The translations under genes and the position numbers were made by a program. Shown piece by piece: positions 22,917 to 33,204 of a stretch of DNA of 39,603 nt; positions within the stretch are counted from its first letter, which is position 1; each line of letters begins with the position of its first letter. The notes under the pieces were generated by a model, which saw only the letters and a list, made by a program, of their open reading frames with translations, made no database searches and was not told where the DNA came from. Source of the stretch: Methanosphaera sp. (GTDB lineage: Archaea > Methanobacteriota > Methanobacteria > Methanobacteriales > Methanobacteriaceae); contig DUHK01000056.1 in assembly GCA_013330915.1 (NCBI GenBank), positions 1 to 39,603 on the forward strand. The letters are read 5' to 3'.

Positions 22917-25900
22917 TTATAATGTTTCTTTGATATTATTAATAAAATTTTTTATTTTATGTTTTGATTTTTGTAAACCATTGAAATGATTATCATGATT
23001 TTTATCACGTTCTTCTATTTGATTATACAGTAGGGTATAATCCTGTGCCATTTGTTTTGTTGTTTTGAATGTTATGTTAGGAATTTCCATAATGGCTTTT
23101 TCGTAATCCTGCGGACTTCTGGATAGGCTTATTATCTTGTCATATGCTTTTTGTGGATCGTTTTCTATGAAGAATCCCCCACCATTTTCATGAACACGTT
23201 CACCTAACGCTCCAATATCCAAAGTCAATACCGGAATTCCACAACCCCAACTTTCTGTAAGTGTATGACAATATGTTTCCGGCCATATTGATAATAATCC
23301 TATGAAATGTGGCTTGATTTTATTTACTTCCTTGCAGAATTCGCTACGTTTGTAATAACCGTGGTGAATACCTATATCCTCCAAATTAAATTTCGGATGA
23401 ATGTTACCCATGTAATGTAATTCAAGCTTGTTGTCAACATCACATTCCTTGATTTTCTTAATCAGCCAACCACCCTTATTCACATTAATATGTCCAGGGA
23501 ATAATATTCTGATAGGTTCATTCTCCTTAAATTCCCGAACAACTATTTCAGATGGTGTTTGAATATCACGACCGTGTTCTATTATTCTGAAGTCTTCTTT
23601 TTGAAGCTCAGGATAAAATTCACAATACAAATCGTGTGCAGATTTGGAAGTGGTGACAAATGCATCACAATATTTAAACATCCTTGAAACATGACTTCTC
23701 CATGTTTGTATGAAAGACTTGAGTATTGGTGCGTTTAAACCACCGGTTATATCACATTGTCCTGTGTTAGAGTTTACATTGCTGCAATGACCGCCACAAT
23801 AATTCTCTTGATCATCTATCAAATTGTGTGAAGGACAAATGTAATAGAAATCATGGAATGACAGTACAACAGGAATTCCAAGAGTATGAGCTACGTATGG
23901 CATGTCGAAGGAGTGACGTATCAAATGTCTTATATGTACCAGATCTATTTTTAACAGGTGCAGAATGTTGAAATAAATTCTTCTAAATTCCCTGTTAAAT
24001 GGTTCTCTAATGGTGTATGTTGATTTAATATCCCATTTAGCCAACAATTTCAGATGCTGCAGGAATTCGTTGTCTGCATTATCATCCGAACTGATTGTAT
24101 TAGATATTTTTGAGTACTTGTATAGTTTAATCTCTGTTTTACCTGCAGTCAAAAGGTATGGCTCAATGTTTTCAGACAGATTAGCCATTAATTCAATACT
24201 AGTATGTAATGTTCCGCCATTTCCTTCATGAATAAGATACAAGATTCTTTTTACGTTGAATTGACTGTTATCATCATCCAATGCTCTGCTAATGTTTTCA
24301 CGTATTATGTTCAAATCAACCGAATTAGTTAAATCCAATAGTTTCAAACGGTATTCCGGAAACTTCTCATCCAATATTTTTCTGTTTTCTTCAAACAATA
24401 TTTCTTTCTGAGAAGAAAAGGAAACATTATGCTTGTGATAAATGTATGTTGAAGTATCCAATGCGTGCAGCCAGTCCTTTTCCAAGAGTCTCATACAAAA
24501 GTCATTTTCTTCACAGTATCCCATGCCGTATATTTGATCAAAGAATCCGACATCGTATATTGCATCTCTGCGGATATACATGCAAAATCCATTTCCTGTG
24601 GTTGCATAGACTTTGTCTCTTTTAGGCATCTTTTCTATGATGTTGCTTGTTCCAAGGATACCTATGTTTTCATTAATTTCATTGTCTTCATCCTTTACAG
24701 GCACTGAAAATGCACCTGCATTGTTTGATAAAGGCGTTACTGTAGCAATGTTATTTTTTGTATAAGATGTTACTTTCAGTTTTTGTAACCATTTTGGAGT
24801 AACTTCCGTGTCACTATTAAGTATCACAACATCGTGTGCAGTATTTTCAAATCCCAGATTGATGTTTTTAACGAAACCCTGATTTACTTCATTCGTTATG
24901 ACCCTTACATTGTCCATTTTTTCATATTCAGACAACAACTTTCCAATCCTTTCATCTGTGCTGCAATCATCGATTAACAACAGCTCATAATCTATGCTCG
25001 TGTATCTTATTACACTTTCTATACATGCTTTTGTTTCATCATAAGCGTTGTAAATCGGTATGATTATTGATGTTTTCTCTTCAAATGATTTTAGGATATT
25101 GTCAATTGTTTTATCATCATATTTTAGTTTTAACAAATCATCACTTGTGTGTAAGAGTCGTTGGAAGTATTGATTTTTGAAATAGAATTCCTTGCTTTCA
25201 TCATATTTGAAATTATTTTTCCAACAAACATAGTTAAAACTTAACTGATCCCGTCTGCTGTAATTTTCAACCTCATTAAACCAGTCTTCCATTACCTTTA
25301 TCACTTCTGGATCACTATGATTTCTGAATATAATACCACTGGCGATTAATCCATTATTTTTAGGATAATTTTCTTTGGCATATCTTTCTATCTGTTTGTT
25401 GATTATTTCAGGGTCGTCTTTTTCCAATCGTATACATTCTCTTGCCTCATCATAGATATCATCACGTTTGTCATGTTTTATGACCATCAGTTTACGATTT
25501 TTAGCATATCTGTTTATGTATTCTTCCACGTCACCGATTATGTCAAAGTTTGCATCTATCCATAGAGAATAATCATATTCCTTAAGATATTCATGAGGAA
25601 GTATCTTATGACGCCTTGCCTTTCTGACACGATCCAAAGTACTTTCTTCCATTAGCTTAATAGTCCAAAAGTCGGATTTCAATTCAGGATTGTCAGTAAA
25701 GCAGATGTAATCAAAGTTAGGATTAATTACAGATGGAGTTACCAAATTGTCATAGTTTCCTGTTAAGGCCGTGTAAACCACAAGTTTATCCTTTTCAAAG
25801 TCAAAATTCATGGTTTTTTTAGCTATTAATTCTTCCAATGAATCCATAGGATGTAAGTTATCATCAATTGTTTCTATTAATTCATTTATATCTGTTGTTG

Positions 25901-28900
25901 CCTCATACAATGCATGAATTTCAAATTTAGACAGCATTTTTACGAACAATGAAAAGTCCTGATTGTTAGGATTATAGAAATTATACTGATATTTAATATA
26001 GACCAAATCAATCTTTAAATTGATTAATGTATTAACATAAGCTTTTGTGAATTCATTCTTATCCCATAGGGAATCAATTACCCATTTATTGTATAATACG
26101 AAACGACCGTCAATCATTTCCCCTATTTTTATGTCCTTAGAACCTAATGCCAATATGATACAATCATATTCCTCTGCGATTTTAAGGTAATCCTCCCCCA
26201 GAAGAACCTTGCTTTTGTTTTGACTTGTTACATACAGCACCCTTTCTGATGTTTTGTTCTCCTTGAATAGGAAATTTATTCTTCCAACAGAATCTTTTAT
26301 TTTATCAGAATTTGCAAATTCATCCCACAAATCATATAAATCAGGATATCTTTCCGTTAATATCTTTTTATTCTCTGATTTTAATTTGTTTGATGCATCT
26401 TCATTAAATGATGCATGACGTCTATGATATACAAATACAGAGTCGTTTCTGATATTTAACCATCCCTCTTTGTATGCCCTGAATGTGAAATCAGTTTCTT
26501 CACCATAGCCTCTTCCGAAACTTTCATCAAAATACCCTATTTCATCGATAAGTTCCCGTTTAATGAATAAACAGAACCCATTGCCTGTAGGTGCTTCGAT
26601 ATTGCTGTTGAAGGACAACTTATCAATTTGATATGAACTTTTATTTAAAAATTTAAAGTCTTTTTTTGCCCCCAATTGCGGAATTGAAATATCTGACGCA
26701 TTTGAATATGGTGTTACCGTTCCAATATGATTTGAGGAGTATGCACAATAAACTATATGAGATAACCAGTGAGGTGTTACGATAGTATCACTGTTTAACA
26801 ATAAAACATCGTTTTGTGTTAATTTCATTCCCAAATTAACATTTTTGACAAATCCCTGATTTTTCTCATTTCTCACTATTTTTATGTTTGGTATTCCCTC
26901 CAATGAGGACAACAGCTCCCCTATCCGTTTATCACTACTGCAGTCATCTATTAATATTAATTCATAAGGTATGTTTGTGTTTCTCAGAACACTGGTTATG
27001 CAATCCTTTGTTTCCTCGTAAGCATTGTATATTGGAATGATTATTGATACTTCATTTTCTAAAGCATCCAGCATACTTAATGAAGTGTTGATATTGTAAC
27101 GGTTGTCAAACTTTTTCATATGCTTATTCAAGGTCATGAAACTATCTCTTAGTTCACGTTTACCCCTTTTCAGATAATGGTATAACGGATTTATGCCGGA
27201 TTCTTCAACATCAGGATACATCTCATTATATTTGTTTATTGAGAAGTTAAGACTAGGTTCCAAACCCTGTCTTGATCCAGTTGTGATAAAATGCATTAAA
27301 GGGTCATTGGTTATATAAAATGAATAACCTGCCTGTTTTAGATAATGTTCCTCATCAAATAATCCGGAATCAGAAATAACTTTATAAACATCCATTATTT
27401 CTTTAACATAATGAATTAATGGATTAGTATCCGTATTCTTAATTTCCGGATGTAATTCATAGTATTTTTTTGTGTTAAATAGCCATGATGGATTTTTACC
27501 TTCCTTATAACCCTTATCAAGATAATGTTCCAATGGGTCAATGACTGTTTCATCATCATTTAATGAGGACATGTAATATTCTTCGTCAAAAAGTCCTTTT
27601 TCATAAACAAAATTTCTGAAGAGTTTATAATTTGACAGACTCAAATCATGATTAATCAGTCTTCCGGAATTTAGAGCAAAGAGTACGTAATGAATCAAAG
27701 GATTTTTGTATGTGTAATATACGTCAAGATTATTTTTAAGATAATTCTCCTGATTGAAGTATATTGAAGGTTTTTTATTTTCCTTATATCCTACCGTTAG
27801 ATAATGAGTTATCAAATCCATTTCTATGTTGTTAGAAAACTGTTTTCGATAATATTCTTCATCAAATAAACCTGAAGTGTACACTTTTTCCCTGAATTGT
27901 TTCAGTTCGGATAGTGTTGAATAGAATTTAACGTACTTGTTTTCTTCAAAACCGAATTGCCAGTAATGTACCAATGGATTAAATTCCTTTTCAAGTATTA
28001 TCTTATTATTTTTCAGGTATTGGTTTGTACTAAACAATAACGATGGATCAAAACCCTTATCTGAACCTTCATAGAGGTAATGGTAAAGAGGATGTTTGAT
28101 TTGTGAATAGTCATCACATTGACTTAGATAAAACTCATCTACAAATAGACCTTCATCATAAACCATCTTTTCAAAGTCTTCAAATTCAGGTAGTCTTAGA
28201 CCGTAGCTAATTATCCTATTTTGATCCACACCATACTGTACATAATGTAACAACGGATTGAAGCCTGCATCTTCAACGTCCTGATTATATTTGAAATATT
28301 CCCTGTTGGAAAATTTCATTGAAGGATCTTTTCCTTCTTTCCATCCATGGTATAAATAATGATCCAGTGGGTTGAATATTTCAGTAGTACATTGACTTAA
28401 ATAAAACTCATCATCAAATAGGCCGTTATCTTTTATAAATCTTATCGAATCCTTATAATCCGACAGATTCATATTAAATTTAACCTTTCTTTTGCTGTCC
28501 AATGATTTGGTAACATAGAATATCAGTGGATTCAATCCTGATCTTGAAATGTCTATGCTGTTTTCTAAAAAACATGTCGTATCAAAGTTTAATGATGGAT
28601 TCAATCCCCTTTTATATCCGACAGCCAGATAATGAGGCAGAGCCTGTTTTTTTGAAATATCCGGGTTAAAGAACAGGTAATATTCATCGTCAAAGAGTTC
28701 TTCAGCATATACACTGTTTTTAAAATCGGTATACTGGGAATAGTTTAAGTCAAAGTTGAATTTTCTTTTGCTCTCAAGTCCGTATCGAACAAAATGCATT
28801 AATGGATTTACATCTGCATTTGCTACGTCCACATTATATTCAAGATACTTGTTGGTGTTAAAGAGATATGATGGATTTTTAGATTCTTTCCAACCAAAGA

Positions 28901-30122
28901 GCAGGTAATCGGCTAATGGGTTAGTGTTCACGGAATAATGACTTGTGTAATATTCATCGTCAAAGAGTCCCTCTTGATATACGACTTCCTTAAAATTTTT
29001 ATAAACTCCCAATGTAAGATCTTCACATATTTTGGTGTTTGGATTAAAATCCTTGATATAAAAATGAATAAATGGATTTACCTCTTCCTTAATATTGTTA
29101 TGTTCAACATAGTATTCTTGATTGAAAATCAATGAAGGATTTTTACCTTCTTTCCATCCTTTAATCAAATAATGACCAAAAGCATCATCACAATCAATAT
29201 CTGAATATTGGTGTTTGTAGTAATTTTCATCAAACAAATCAAGATTATATACTTCCTGTCTGAATTCTTTAAATTCCCTGAAAGTTAAATCAAAAATGAA
29301 CTTTCTATTACTTTCAAGACCATATTTAACAAAATGAAGTAACGGATTCATGTCTGATTTCTTAACATCCACATTATACTCCAGATATCGTTCATTATTG
29401 AAAATATATGACGGATTTTTACCCTCTTCATAGCCTGTGGTAATGTAATGATCTAAGGGATATTTTATGTCCTCACCGTCAAACTGGTTACGATAATATT
29501 CATCATCAAACAGGGACTCCTCATAAACAGTACTGACAAAACCCTTATAATCATCCAAACTCAAATCAAACTTAACCTTCCTACCACTACCCATAGCATA
29601 CAACACATAATGAAGCAAAGGATTCAAACCAGCCTCAGCAACATCAACATTATTCCTCAAATAACAACAAGTATCAAAACAAATGGATGGATTGTAACCT
29701 TCCTTGGCACCTGTTTTGAAATAGTGGTCCAAAGGATATTCAATTTCCTCGTTGTCAAACTGGTTACGATAATATTCATCATCAAACAGGGACTCCTCAT
29801 AAACAGTACTGACAAAACCCTTATAATCATCCAAACTCAAATCAAACTTAACCTTCCTACCACTACCCATAGCATACAACACATAATGAAGCAAAGGATT
29901 CAAACCAGCCTCAGCAACATCAACATTATTCCTCAAATAACAACAAGTATCAAAGAAAACGGAGGGATTGTAACCTTTTTTGTATCCTGTATTCAAATAG
30001 TGTTCTAATGGATCATCAACCGGTTCACCTACTTGTTTTAGATAGTATTCCTCATCGAAAAGATTGCTTTCCAACAACTTGTTTCTTTGATTTATTGTAA
30101 TTGTGTTATTTTTTTCAACCAT
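22917..30122 (-). CDS. Giant repeat-containing multidomain glycosyltransferase (2401 aa)
   Basis: Residues 21 to about 1010 are eleven tandem units of about 90 residues, each beginning LFDxEYY and containing PLxHYxxxGxxEGxNPSxxF, YLxxNxDV and NPLLHYVxYG; such units occur in large bacterial glycan-synthesis proteins. Four glycosyltransferase-like domains follow: a GT2 (about 1024-1280; IDDCSSD, LNSDT, EETDF), a DUF616-like domain (about 1445-1660; VVYTALTGNYDN, LWIDANFDI), a second GT2 (about 1684-1930; IDDCSTD, LNSDTE, EENDF) and a C-terminal GT4 (about 1960-2370; LFPGHINVNKGGW, ESWGCGIPVL). There is no signal peptide or membrane helix, so it is probably cytoplasmic or membrane-associated. 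GGGGGA precedes the ATG by ten bases. It likely assembles a surface polysaccharide; the sugars are unknown. Confidence 0.85.
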   Translation of the reverse strand: MVEKNNTITINQRNKLLESNLFDEEYYLKQVGEPVDDPLEHYLNTGYKKGYNPSVFFDTCCYLRNNVDVAEAGLNPLLHYVLYAMGSGRKVKFDLSLDDYKGFVSTVYEESLFDDEYYRNQFDNEEIEYPLDHYFKTGAKEGYNPSICFDTCCYLRNNVDVAEAGLNPLLHYVLYAMGSGRKVKFDLSLDDYKGFVSTVYEESLFDDEYYRNQFDGEDIKYPLDHYITTGYEEGKNPSYIFNNERYLEYNVDVKKSDMNPLLHFVKYGLESNRKFIFDLTFREFKEFRQEVYNLDLFDENYYKHQYSDIDCDDAFGHYLIKGWKEGKNPSLIFNQEYYVEHNNIKEEVNPFIHFYIKDFNPNTKICEDLTLGVYKNFKEVVYQEGLFDDEYYTSHYSVNTNPLADYLLFGWKESKNPSYLFNTNKYLEYNVDVANADVNPLMHFVRYGLESKRKFNFDLNYSQYTDFKNSVYAEELFDDEYYLFFNPDISKKQALPHYLAVGYKRGLNPSLNFDTTCFLENSIDISRSGLNPLIFYVTKSLDSKRKVKFNMNLSDYKDSIRFIKDNGLFDDEFYLSQCTTEIFNPLDHYLYHGWKEGKDPSMKFSNREYFKYNQDVEDAGFNPLLHYVQYGVDQNRIISYGLRLPEFEDFEKMVYDEGLFVDEFYLSQCDDYSQIKHPLYHYLYEGSDKGFDPSLLFSTNQYLKNNKIILEKEFNPLVHYWQFGFEENKYVKFYSTLSELKQFREKVYTSGLFDEEYYRKQFSNNIEMDLITHYLTVGYKENKKPSIYFNQENYLKNNLDVYYTYKNPLIHYVLFALNSGRLINHDLSLSNYKLFRNFVYEKGLFDEEYYMSSLNDDETVIDPLEHYLDKGYKEGKNPSWLFNTKKYYELHPEIKNTDTNPLIHYVKEIMDVYKVISDSGLFDEEHYLKQAGYSFYITNDPLMHFITTGSRQGLEPSLNFSINKYNEMYPDVEESGINPLYHYLKRGKRELRDSFMTLNKHMKKFDNRYNINTSLSMLDALENEVSIIIPIYNAYEETKDCITSVLRNTNIPYELILIDDCSSDKRIGELLSSLEGIPNIKIVRNEKNQGFVKNVNLGMKLTQNDVLLLNSDTIVTPHWLSHIVYCAYSSNHIGTVTPYSNASDISIPQLGAKKDFKFLNKSSYQIDKLSFNSNIEAPTGNGFCLFIKRELIDEIGYFDESFGRGYGEETDFTFRAYKEGWLNIRNDSVFVYHRRHASFNEDASNKLKSENKKILTERYPDLYDLWDEFANSDKIKDSVGRINFLFKENKTSERVLYVTSQNKSKVLLGEDYLKIAEEYDCIILALGSKDIKIGEMIDGRFVLYNKWVIDSLWDKNEFTKAYVNTLINLKIDLVYIKYQYNFYNPNNQDFSLFVKMLSKFEIHALYEATTDINELIETIDDNLHPMDSLEELIAKKTMNFDFEKDKLVVYTALTGNYDNLVTPSVINPNFDYICFTDNPELKSDFWTIKLMEESTLDRVRKARRHKILPHEYLKEYDYSLWIDANFDIIGDVEEYINRYAKNRKLMVIKHDKRDDIYDEARECIRLEKDDPEIINKQIERYAKENYPKNNGLIASGIIFRNHSDPEVIKVMEDWFNEVENYSRRDQLSFNYVCWKNNFKYDESKEFYFKNQYFQRLLHTSDDLLKLKYDDKTIDNILKSFEEKTSIIIPIYNAYDETKACIESVIRYTSIDYELLLIDDCSTDERIGKLLSEYEKMDNVRVITNEVNQGFVKNINLGFENTAHDVVILNSDTEVTPKWLQKLKVTSYTKNNIATVTPLSNNAGAFSVPVKDEDNEINENIGILGTSNIIEKMPKRDKVYATTGNGFCMYIRRDAIYDVGFFDQIYGMGYCEENDFCMRLLEKDWLHALDTSTYIYHKHNVSFSSQKEILFEENRKILDEKFPEYRLKLLDLTNSVDLNIIRENISRALDDDNSQFNVKRILYLIHEGNGGTLHTSIELMANLSENIEPYLLTAGKTEIKLYKYSKISNTISSDDNADNEFLQHLKLLAKWDIKSTYTIREPFNREFRRIYFNILHLLKIDLVHIRHLIRHSFDMPYVAHTLGIPVVLSFHDFYYICPSHNLIDDQENYCGGHCSNVNSNTGQCDITGGLNAPILKSFIQTWRSHVSRMFKYCDAFVTTSKSAHDLYCEFYPELQKEDFRIIEHGRDIQTPSEIVVREFKENEPIRILFPGHINVNKGGWLIKKIKECDVDNKLELHYMGNIHPKFNLEDIGIHHGYYKRSEFCKEVNKIKPHFIGLLSIWPETYCHTLTESWGCGIPVLTLDIGALGERVHENGGGFFIENDPQKAYDKIISLSRSPQDYEKAIMEIPNITFKTTKQMAQDYTLLYNQIEERDKNHDNHFNGLQKSKHKIKNFINNIKETL
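29478..29678. repeat. Perfect 201-bp direct repeat, copy A (with 29754-29954)
   Basis: By eye this block is identical base for base to 29754-29954. The offset is 276 bases, exactly 92 codons, so the duplication keeps the reading frame of the giant glycosyltransferase. It spans the LFDDEYY start of one unit and most of the adjoining unit. Confidence 0.85.
29754..29954. repeat. Perfect 201-bp direct repeat, copy B (with 29478-29678)
   Basis: Second copy of the identical block. Read on the coding strand, both copies use almost only T- or G-ending codons (GTT, TTG, AAG, AGG, GGT), unlike the A-rich codon use elsewhere in the gene. Confidence 0.85.
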
Positions 30123-30302
30123 TTTCTAACAGTCCCCCGTTGGGTGTAGTATTATTTTGATTTTATATTTGGATGTTAAAAATTATTCATTAATACTTTA
30201 TCCTTAATAGTAATTATTTTTATCTTATAAAAACATACTTTTTTAATTAGTATTAACGACATAGTATATATAAAAGAAAATTGGGGTGTAACTATTAAAT
30301 CA
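30123..30302. promoter_or_regulatory. Divergent promoter region, giant glycosyltransferase / rqcH
   Basis: A plus-strand TATA box (TATATATAA, 30265-30273) predicts an rqcH transcript starting within about ten bases of its ATG. The GGGGTG at 30283-30288 may then lie upstream of the transcript. On the minus strand, ATATAAAA (about 30155-30162) could drive the glycosyltransferase, with GGGGGA as its ribosome binding site. Confidence 0.45.
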
Positions 30303-32309
30303 ATGTCCAATGTAGATATTTACAGAATTGTTAAAGAATTAAATGAGGAGATTATCGGTGCAAGAATTGATAAATCTTACCAACCAAGTTATGATACCAT
30401 TCGTATAAAACTAAGAAAAGCTGGTGAAGGACGTAAAGATTTAGTTATACAGGCAGGTGTCCGCATACACTTGACGGATTATCCTCAACCAAACCCAACC
30501 ATTCCTCCAAACTTCCCTATGCTATTGAGAAAACATCTCAGTGGAGGAAGCATCACAAGTATCAAACAACATAATTTTGACAGAATCATTGAAATCACCA
30601 TCCAGAAGAATACTGAATATACCCTTGTTGTTGAATTATTCAGTAAGGGAAATGTAATTCTACTGGACGAAGATAAAAACATTATTTCACCACTCAAACA
30701 TAGAAAATGGCAGGATCGAAAGATAACATCACATGAACAATACAAATATCCCCCAGAAAAAGGAATAAACATCAACAATACCAACAGTGAAGAAATAAGT
30801 AACGTTTTGAAAACATCTACTGCAGATATTACACGTACCATCGCAACAAATGGTCTTGGAGGACTTTACGCAGAGGAAATAATCGGATATGCAGGTATTG
30901 ATAAGACAAAACCTGCAAAAGACCTGACAAAAGAGGAAATAGAAGAAATTGACAGTGCCATTAAAACCCTTTTTAACCGCATAGAAAACGAACCAAACCC
31001 ACAGATTATACTTGAAAAGGATGATGAAAGTAAAAACAAAGACCTGGTACCTATCAACCTAAACAATTATAAGGATTATAAGAATAAAACGTTTGAAAAC
31101 TTCAACAAAGCTGCTGATGATTTCTACAGTAAAAAAATTGTAAATGAAATAAAAAATGCAGAAGAAGATGCATGGAGCAAACGCATAGGTAAATTCGAGA
31201 AACGTTTAAAAATGCAGGAAGAAAGCCTGGAAGGATTTTATAAAACCATTGAAGATACCCAACATAAAGGTGACACGATCTATGCACATTACAATGAAAT
31301 ACAGGAAATATTAAATGTAATAAGCCAAGCAAGACAAAAATATTCATGGAAAGAGATTTCATCAATCATCAAAAAGTCAAAAAAAGAAAATAAAATCCCA
31401 GCGTTACAGATAATTGAATCCATTGACAAACTAGGAGTAATTAATCTTAAATTGGATGATGTGGTTGTACAAATCGACAGCAACATAGGCATACCAGAAA
31501 GTACTGAAAAATATTATAATAAGGGTAAGAAAGCAAAACGTAAAATCAGTGGTGTAAAAGAGGCTATTGAAAATACCAAAAAGGAAATTTCAAGGCTGAA
31601 AGATAAAAAGGAAATTGCCATAGAAGAACTAAAGGAAAAACAAAAACCTAAAGTTAAAAGAGAACTTAAATGGTACGAAAAAATCAGATGGTTTATCAGT
31701 CGTGACGGATACCTTGTAATAGGAGGTAGAGATGCAAACAGTAACGACATGGTGGTTAAAAAGTATTCAAAAAGCAATGACATATACTTCCACTGTGATA
31801 TCCATGGGGCCCCATCCACAATAGTTCAAAACATTGATGACAATGAAATACCTGAAAGTACGTTGTATGATGCAGCATGCTTTGCAAGCAGTTACAGTAG
31901 TGCCTGGACTGAAGGTTTTAGCAGTTACGATTCATACTGGGTAACTTTAGATCAGGTTTCAAAAACCCCTGAAAGTGGTGAATATCTCAAAAAAGGATCA
32001 TTTGTTATTCGTGGAAGAAAGAACTTTATCCGTAACGTTCCGCTTCTGATTGCCATTGGAATTGTTGAATATGACAATGACAAAAGAATAATGGCTGGTC
32101 CGGTACAGTGTCTGGAAAAGATGAGTGATAACTTTGTAATAGTTAAACCGGGTTTCACAAAAAAAGAACGCATATCCAAGGAAATACTGAATATTATAGA
32201 TAAAGAAAAATTATTTAATGTTGATGATATCGTAAGAAACTTACCTAGCGGTAAATGTGACTTAATGGATATTAGAGAATATAATCAAAAATATGGAAAG
32301 ATTAGATAA
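30303..32309 (+). CDS. rqcH: Ribosome rescue factor RqcH (NFACT/Rqc2 family)
   Basis: Binds stalled large ribosomal subunits and recruits Ala-tRNA to add alanine tails to incomplete proteins. The NFACT-N domain (residues 1 to about 220) begins MSNVDIYRIVKELNEEIIGARIDKSYQ and has the Asp-Arg pair (D93-R94 in HNFDRIIEI) at the position needed for tailing in the bacterial protein. A long coiled coil follows (about 270-450, KKEISRLKDKKEIAIEELKEKQK). The NFACT-R domain (about 460-570) has WFISRDGYLVIGGRDANSND, YFHCDIHGAPS and GSFVIRGRKNFIR. The C-terminal part continues to residue 668. It is divergent from the giant glycosyltransferase gene. Confidence 0.93.
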   Translation: MSNVDIYRIVKELNEEIIGARIDKSYQPSYDTIRIKLRKAGEGRKDLVIQAGVRIHLTDYPQPNPTIPPNFPMLLRKHLSGGSITSIKQHNFDRIIEITIQKNTEYTLVVELFSKGNVILLDEDKNIISPLKHRKWQDRKITSHEQYKYPPEKGININNTNSEEISNVLKTSTADITRTIATNGLGGLYAEEIIGYAGIDKTKPAKDLTKEEIEEIDSAIKTLFNRIENEPNPQIILEKDDESKNKDLVPINLNNYKDYKNKTFENFNKAADDFYSKKIVNEIKNAEEDAWSKRIGKFEKRLKMQEESLEGFYKTIEDTQHKGDTIYAHYNEIQEILNVISQARQKYSWKEISSIIKKSKKENKIPALQIIESIDKLGVINLKLDDVVVQIDSNIGIPESTEKYYNKGKKAKRKISGVKEAIENTKKEISRLKDKKEIAIEELKEKQKPKVKRELKWYEKIRWFISRDGYLVIGGRDANSNDMVVKKYSKSNDIYFHCDIHGAPSTIVQNIDDNEIPESTLYDAACFASSYSSAWTEGFSSYDSYWVTLDQVSKTPESGEYLKKGSFVIRGRKNFIRNVPLLIAIGIVEYDNDKRIMAGPVQCLEKMSDNFVIVKPGFTKKERISKEILNIIDKEKLFNVDDIVRNLPSGKCDLMDIREYNQKYGKIR

Positions 32310-32337
32310 GAAAAATCGTTAACAAAAAATTTTTCTT
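32308..32337 (+). terminator. Hairpin terminator after rqcH
   Basis: Nine-base arms AAGAAAAAT (32308-32316) and ATTTTTCTT (32329-32337) with a 12-base loop start at the rqcH stop codon and end in a T-rich arm. The element may also serve the convergent UPF0173 gene. Confidence 0.5.
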
Positions 32338-32419
32338 TATTTAAAATAGGATATAATTGTTGTTAAATCTTTCCTTTAATTACTCTTTTATTTGAATTAA
32401 TATATAAATATTATTTTTA

Positions 32420-33124
32420 TTATTCCTCTTCGTATTCTTCACCAGGAAGTAGGACCACTGTAACAGTTCCAATGCTTTCTTCTTCAACGTATTTTGCAAA
32501 GAGGTTTGAGTCCTGTTCTATTTCTTCAAATGTATTATAATGCATTGGAATTACAATTCTTGATTGTAACCATGAAGCTGCTACTGCAGCATCTTCTATG
32601 CCCATTGTAAACTTGTCACCTATAGGTAAAAGGGATATGTCCGGTTTATATATGTCACCAATGACCATTTTCATGTCTCCGAATAGTCCCGTGTCACCTG
32701 CATGATATATTTTCTTTCCATTTTCCAAGGTTATGACAAATCCTGTTGCAACTCCACCTTCTTCCATATTTTCTAAAAAGTCCATTCCTGAGGAATGTCT
32801 GGCATCAGTCATTGTAACGCTTATCAAATCATTTATTGATACACTTCCACCTATGTTCATACCGATGGCGTTTAATCCCTGTTTTTGTACAAAAGTAGCT
32901 ATTTCGTGTGTTGCAATAACAGTTGCTCCGGAATTGTTTGCAATTTCCAGTGCATCACCGAAGTGGTCAACATGCCCATGAGTAACAAGTATTACATCAG
33001 GATTTAATGTTTCTACCGGTGTTATACATGCCGGGTTTCCGCTTATGAAAGGATCTATTAAAATTTTCATTCCTTCTTCTGTTGTTATTTGAAATGCTGA
33101 ATGTCCGAGATATTCAATTTTCAC
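32420..33124 (-). CDS. UPF0173 metal-dependent hydrolase (metallo-beta-lactamase fold)
   Basis: The 234-residue protein is a compact metallo-beta-lactamase-fold hydrolase. The metal motif THGHVDHFGDA (H49, H51, D53, H54) is complete, and later ligand motifs are MTDARHSSG, IYHAGDTGLFGDM and IPMHYNTF. It matches UPF0173 (YtkL-like) in length and order. The natural substrate is unknown. The start is a GTG at 33124 with GGTGATT four bases upstream, giving MKIEYLGHSAF as in the family. It is convergent with rqcH and downstream of the LicD gene. A palindrome at 33205-33225 lies in its promoter region. Confidence 0.9.
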   Translation of the reverse strand: MKIEYLGHSAFQITTEEGMKILIDPFISGNPACITPVETLNPDVILVTHGHVDHFGDALEIANNSGATVIATHEIATFVQKQGLNAIGMNIGGSVSINDLISVTMTDARHSSGMDFLENMEEGGVATGFVITLENGKKIYHAGDTGLFGDMKMVIGDIYKPDISLLPIGDKFTMGIEDAAVAASWLQSRIVIPMHYNTFEEIEQDSNLFAKYVEEESIGTVTVVLLPGEEYEEE

Positions 33125-33204
33125 TTAAATCACCTTAATTATTATTTTGTTTTTGTTTCTATTAATTTTTTAGCTTTAAACCATATACTTTAATAATATT
33201 CCTG

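Larger units (their letters stand above)
27095..30062 (-). repeat. Eleven tandem ~270-bp coding repeats (LFDxEYY units)
   Basis: The units begin at residue 21 (LFDEEYYLKQ) and recur about every 90 residues to residue 921 (LFDEEHYLKQ). Most are diverged at the DNA level, but units 1 and 2 share a perfect DNA block. Unit 8 starts LFVDEFY and unit 10 is shortened by about 15 residues, so the array has been both expanded and eroded. Confidence 0.85.

Noticed and set aside
29478..29954. CRISPR-like repeat spacing
   Set aside because: There are only two long copies, inside a coding frame, with no short regularly spaced repeats or cas genes.
29610..30008. Plus-strand frame encoding a repeated peptide
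   Set aside because: It is the shadow of the duplicated blocks in the giant glycosyltransferase; its internal repeat only mirrors the 201-bp duplication.
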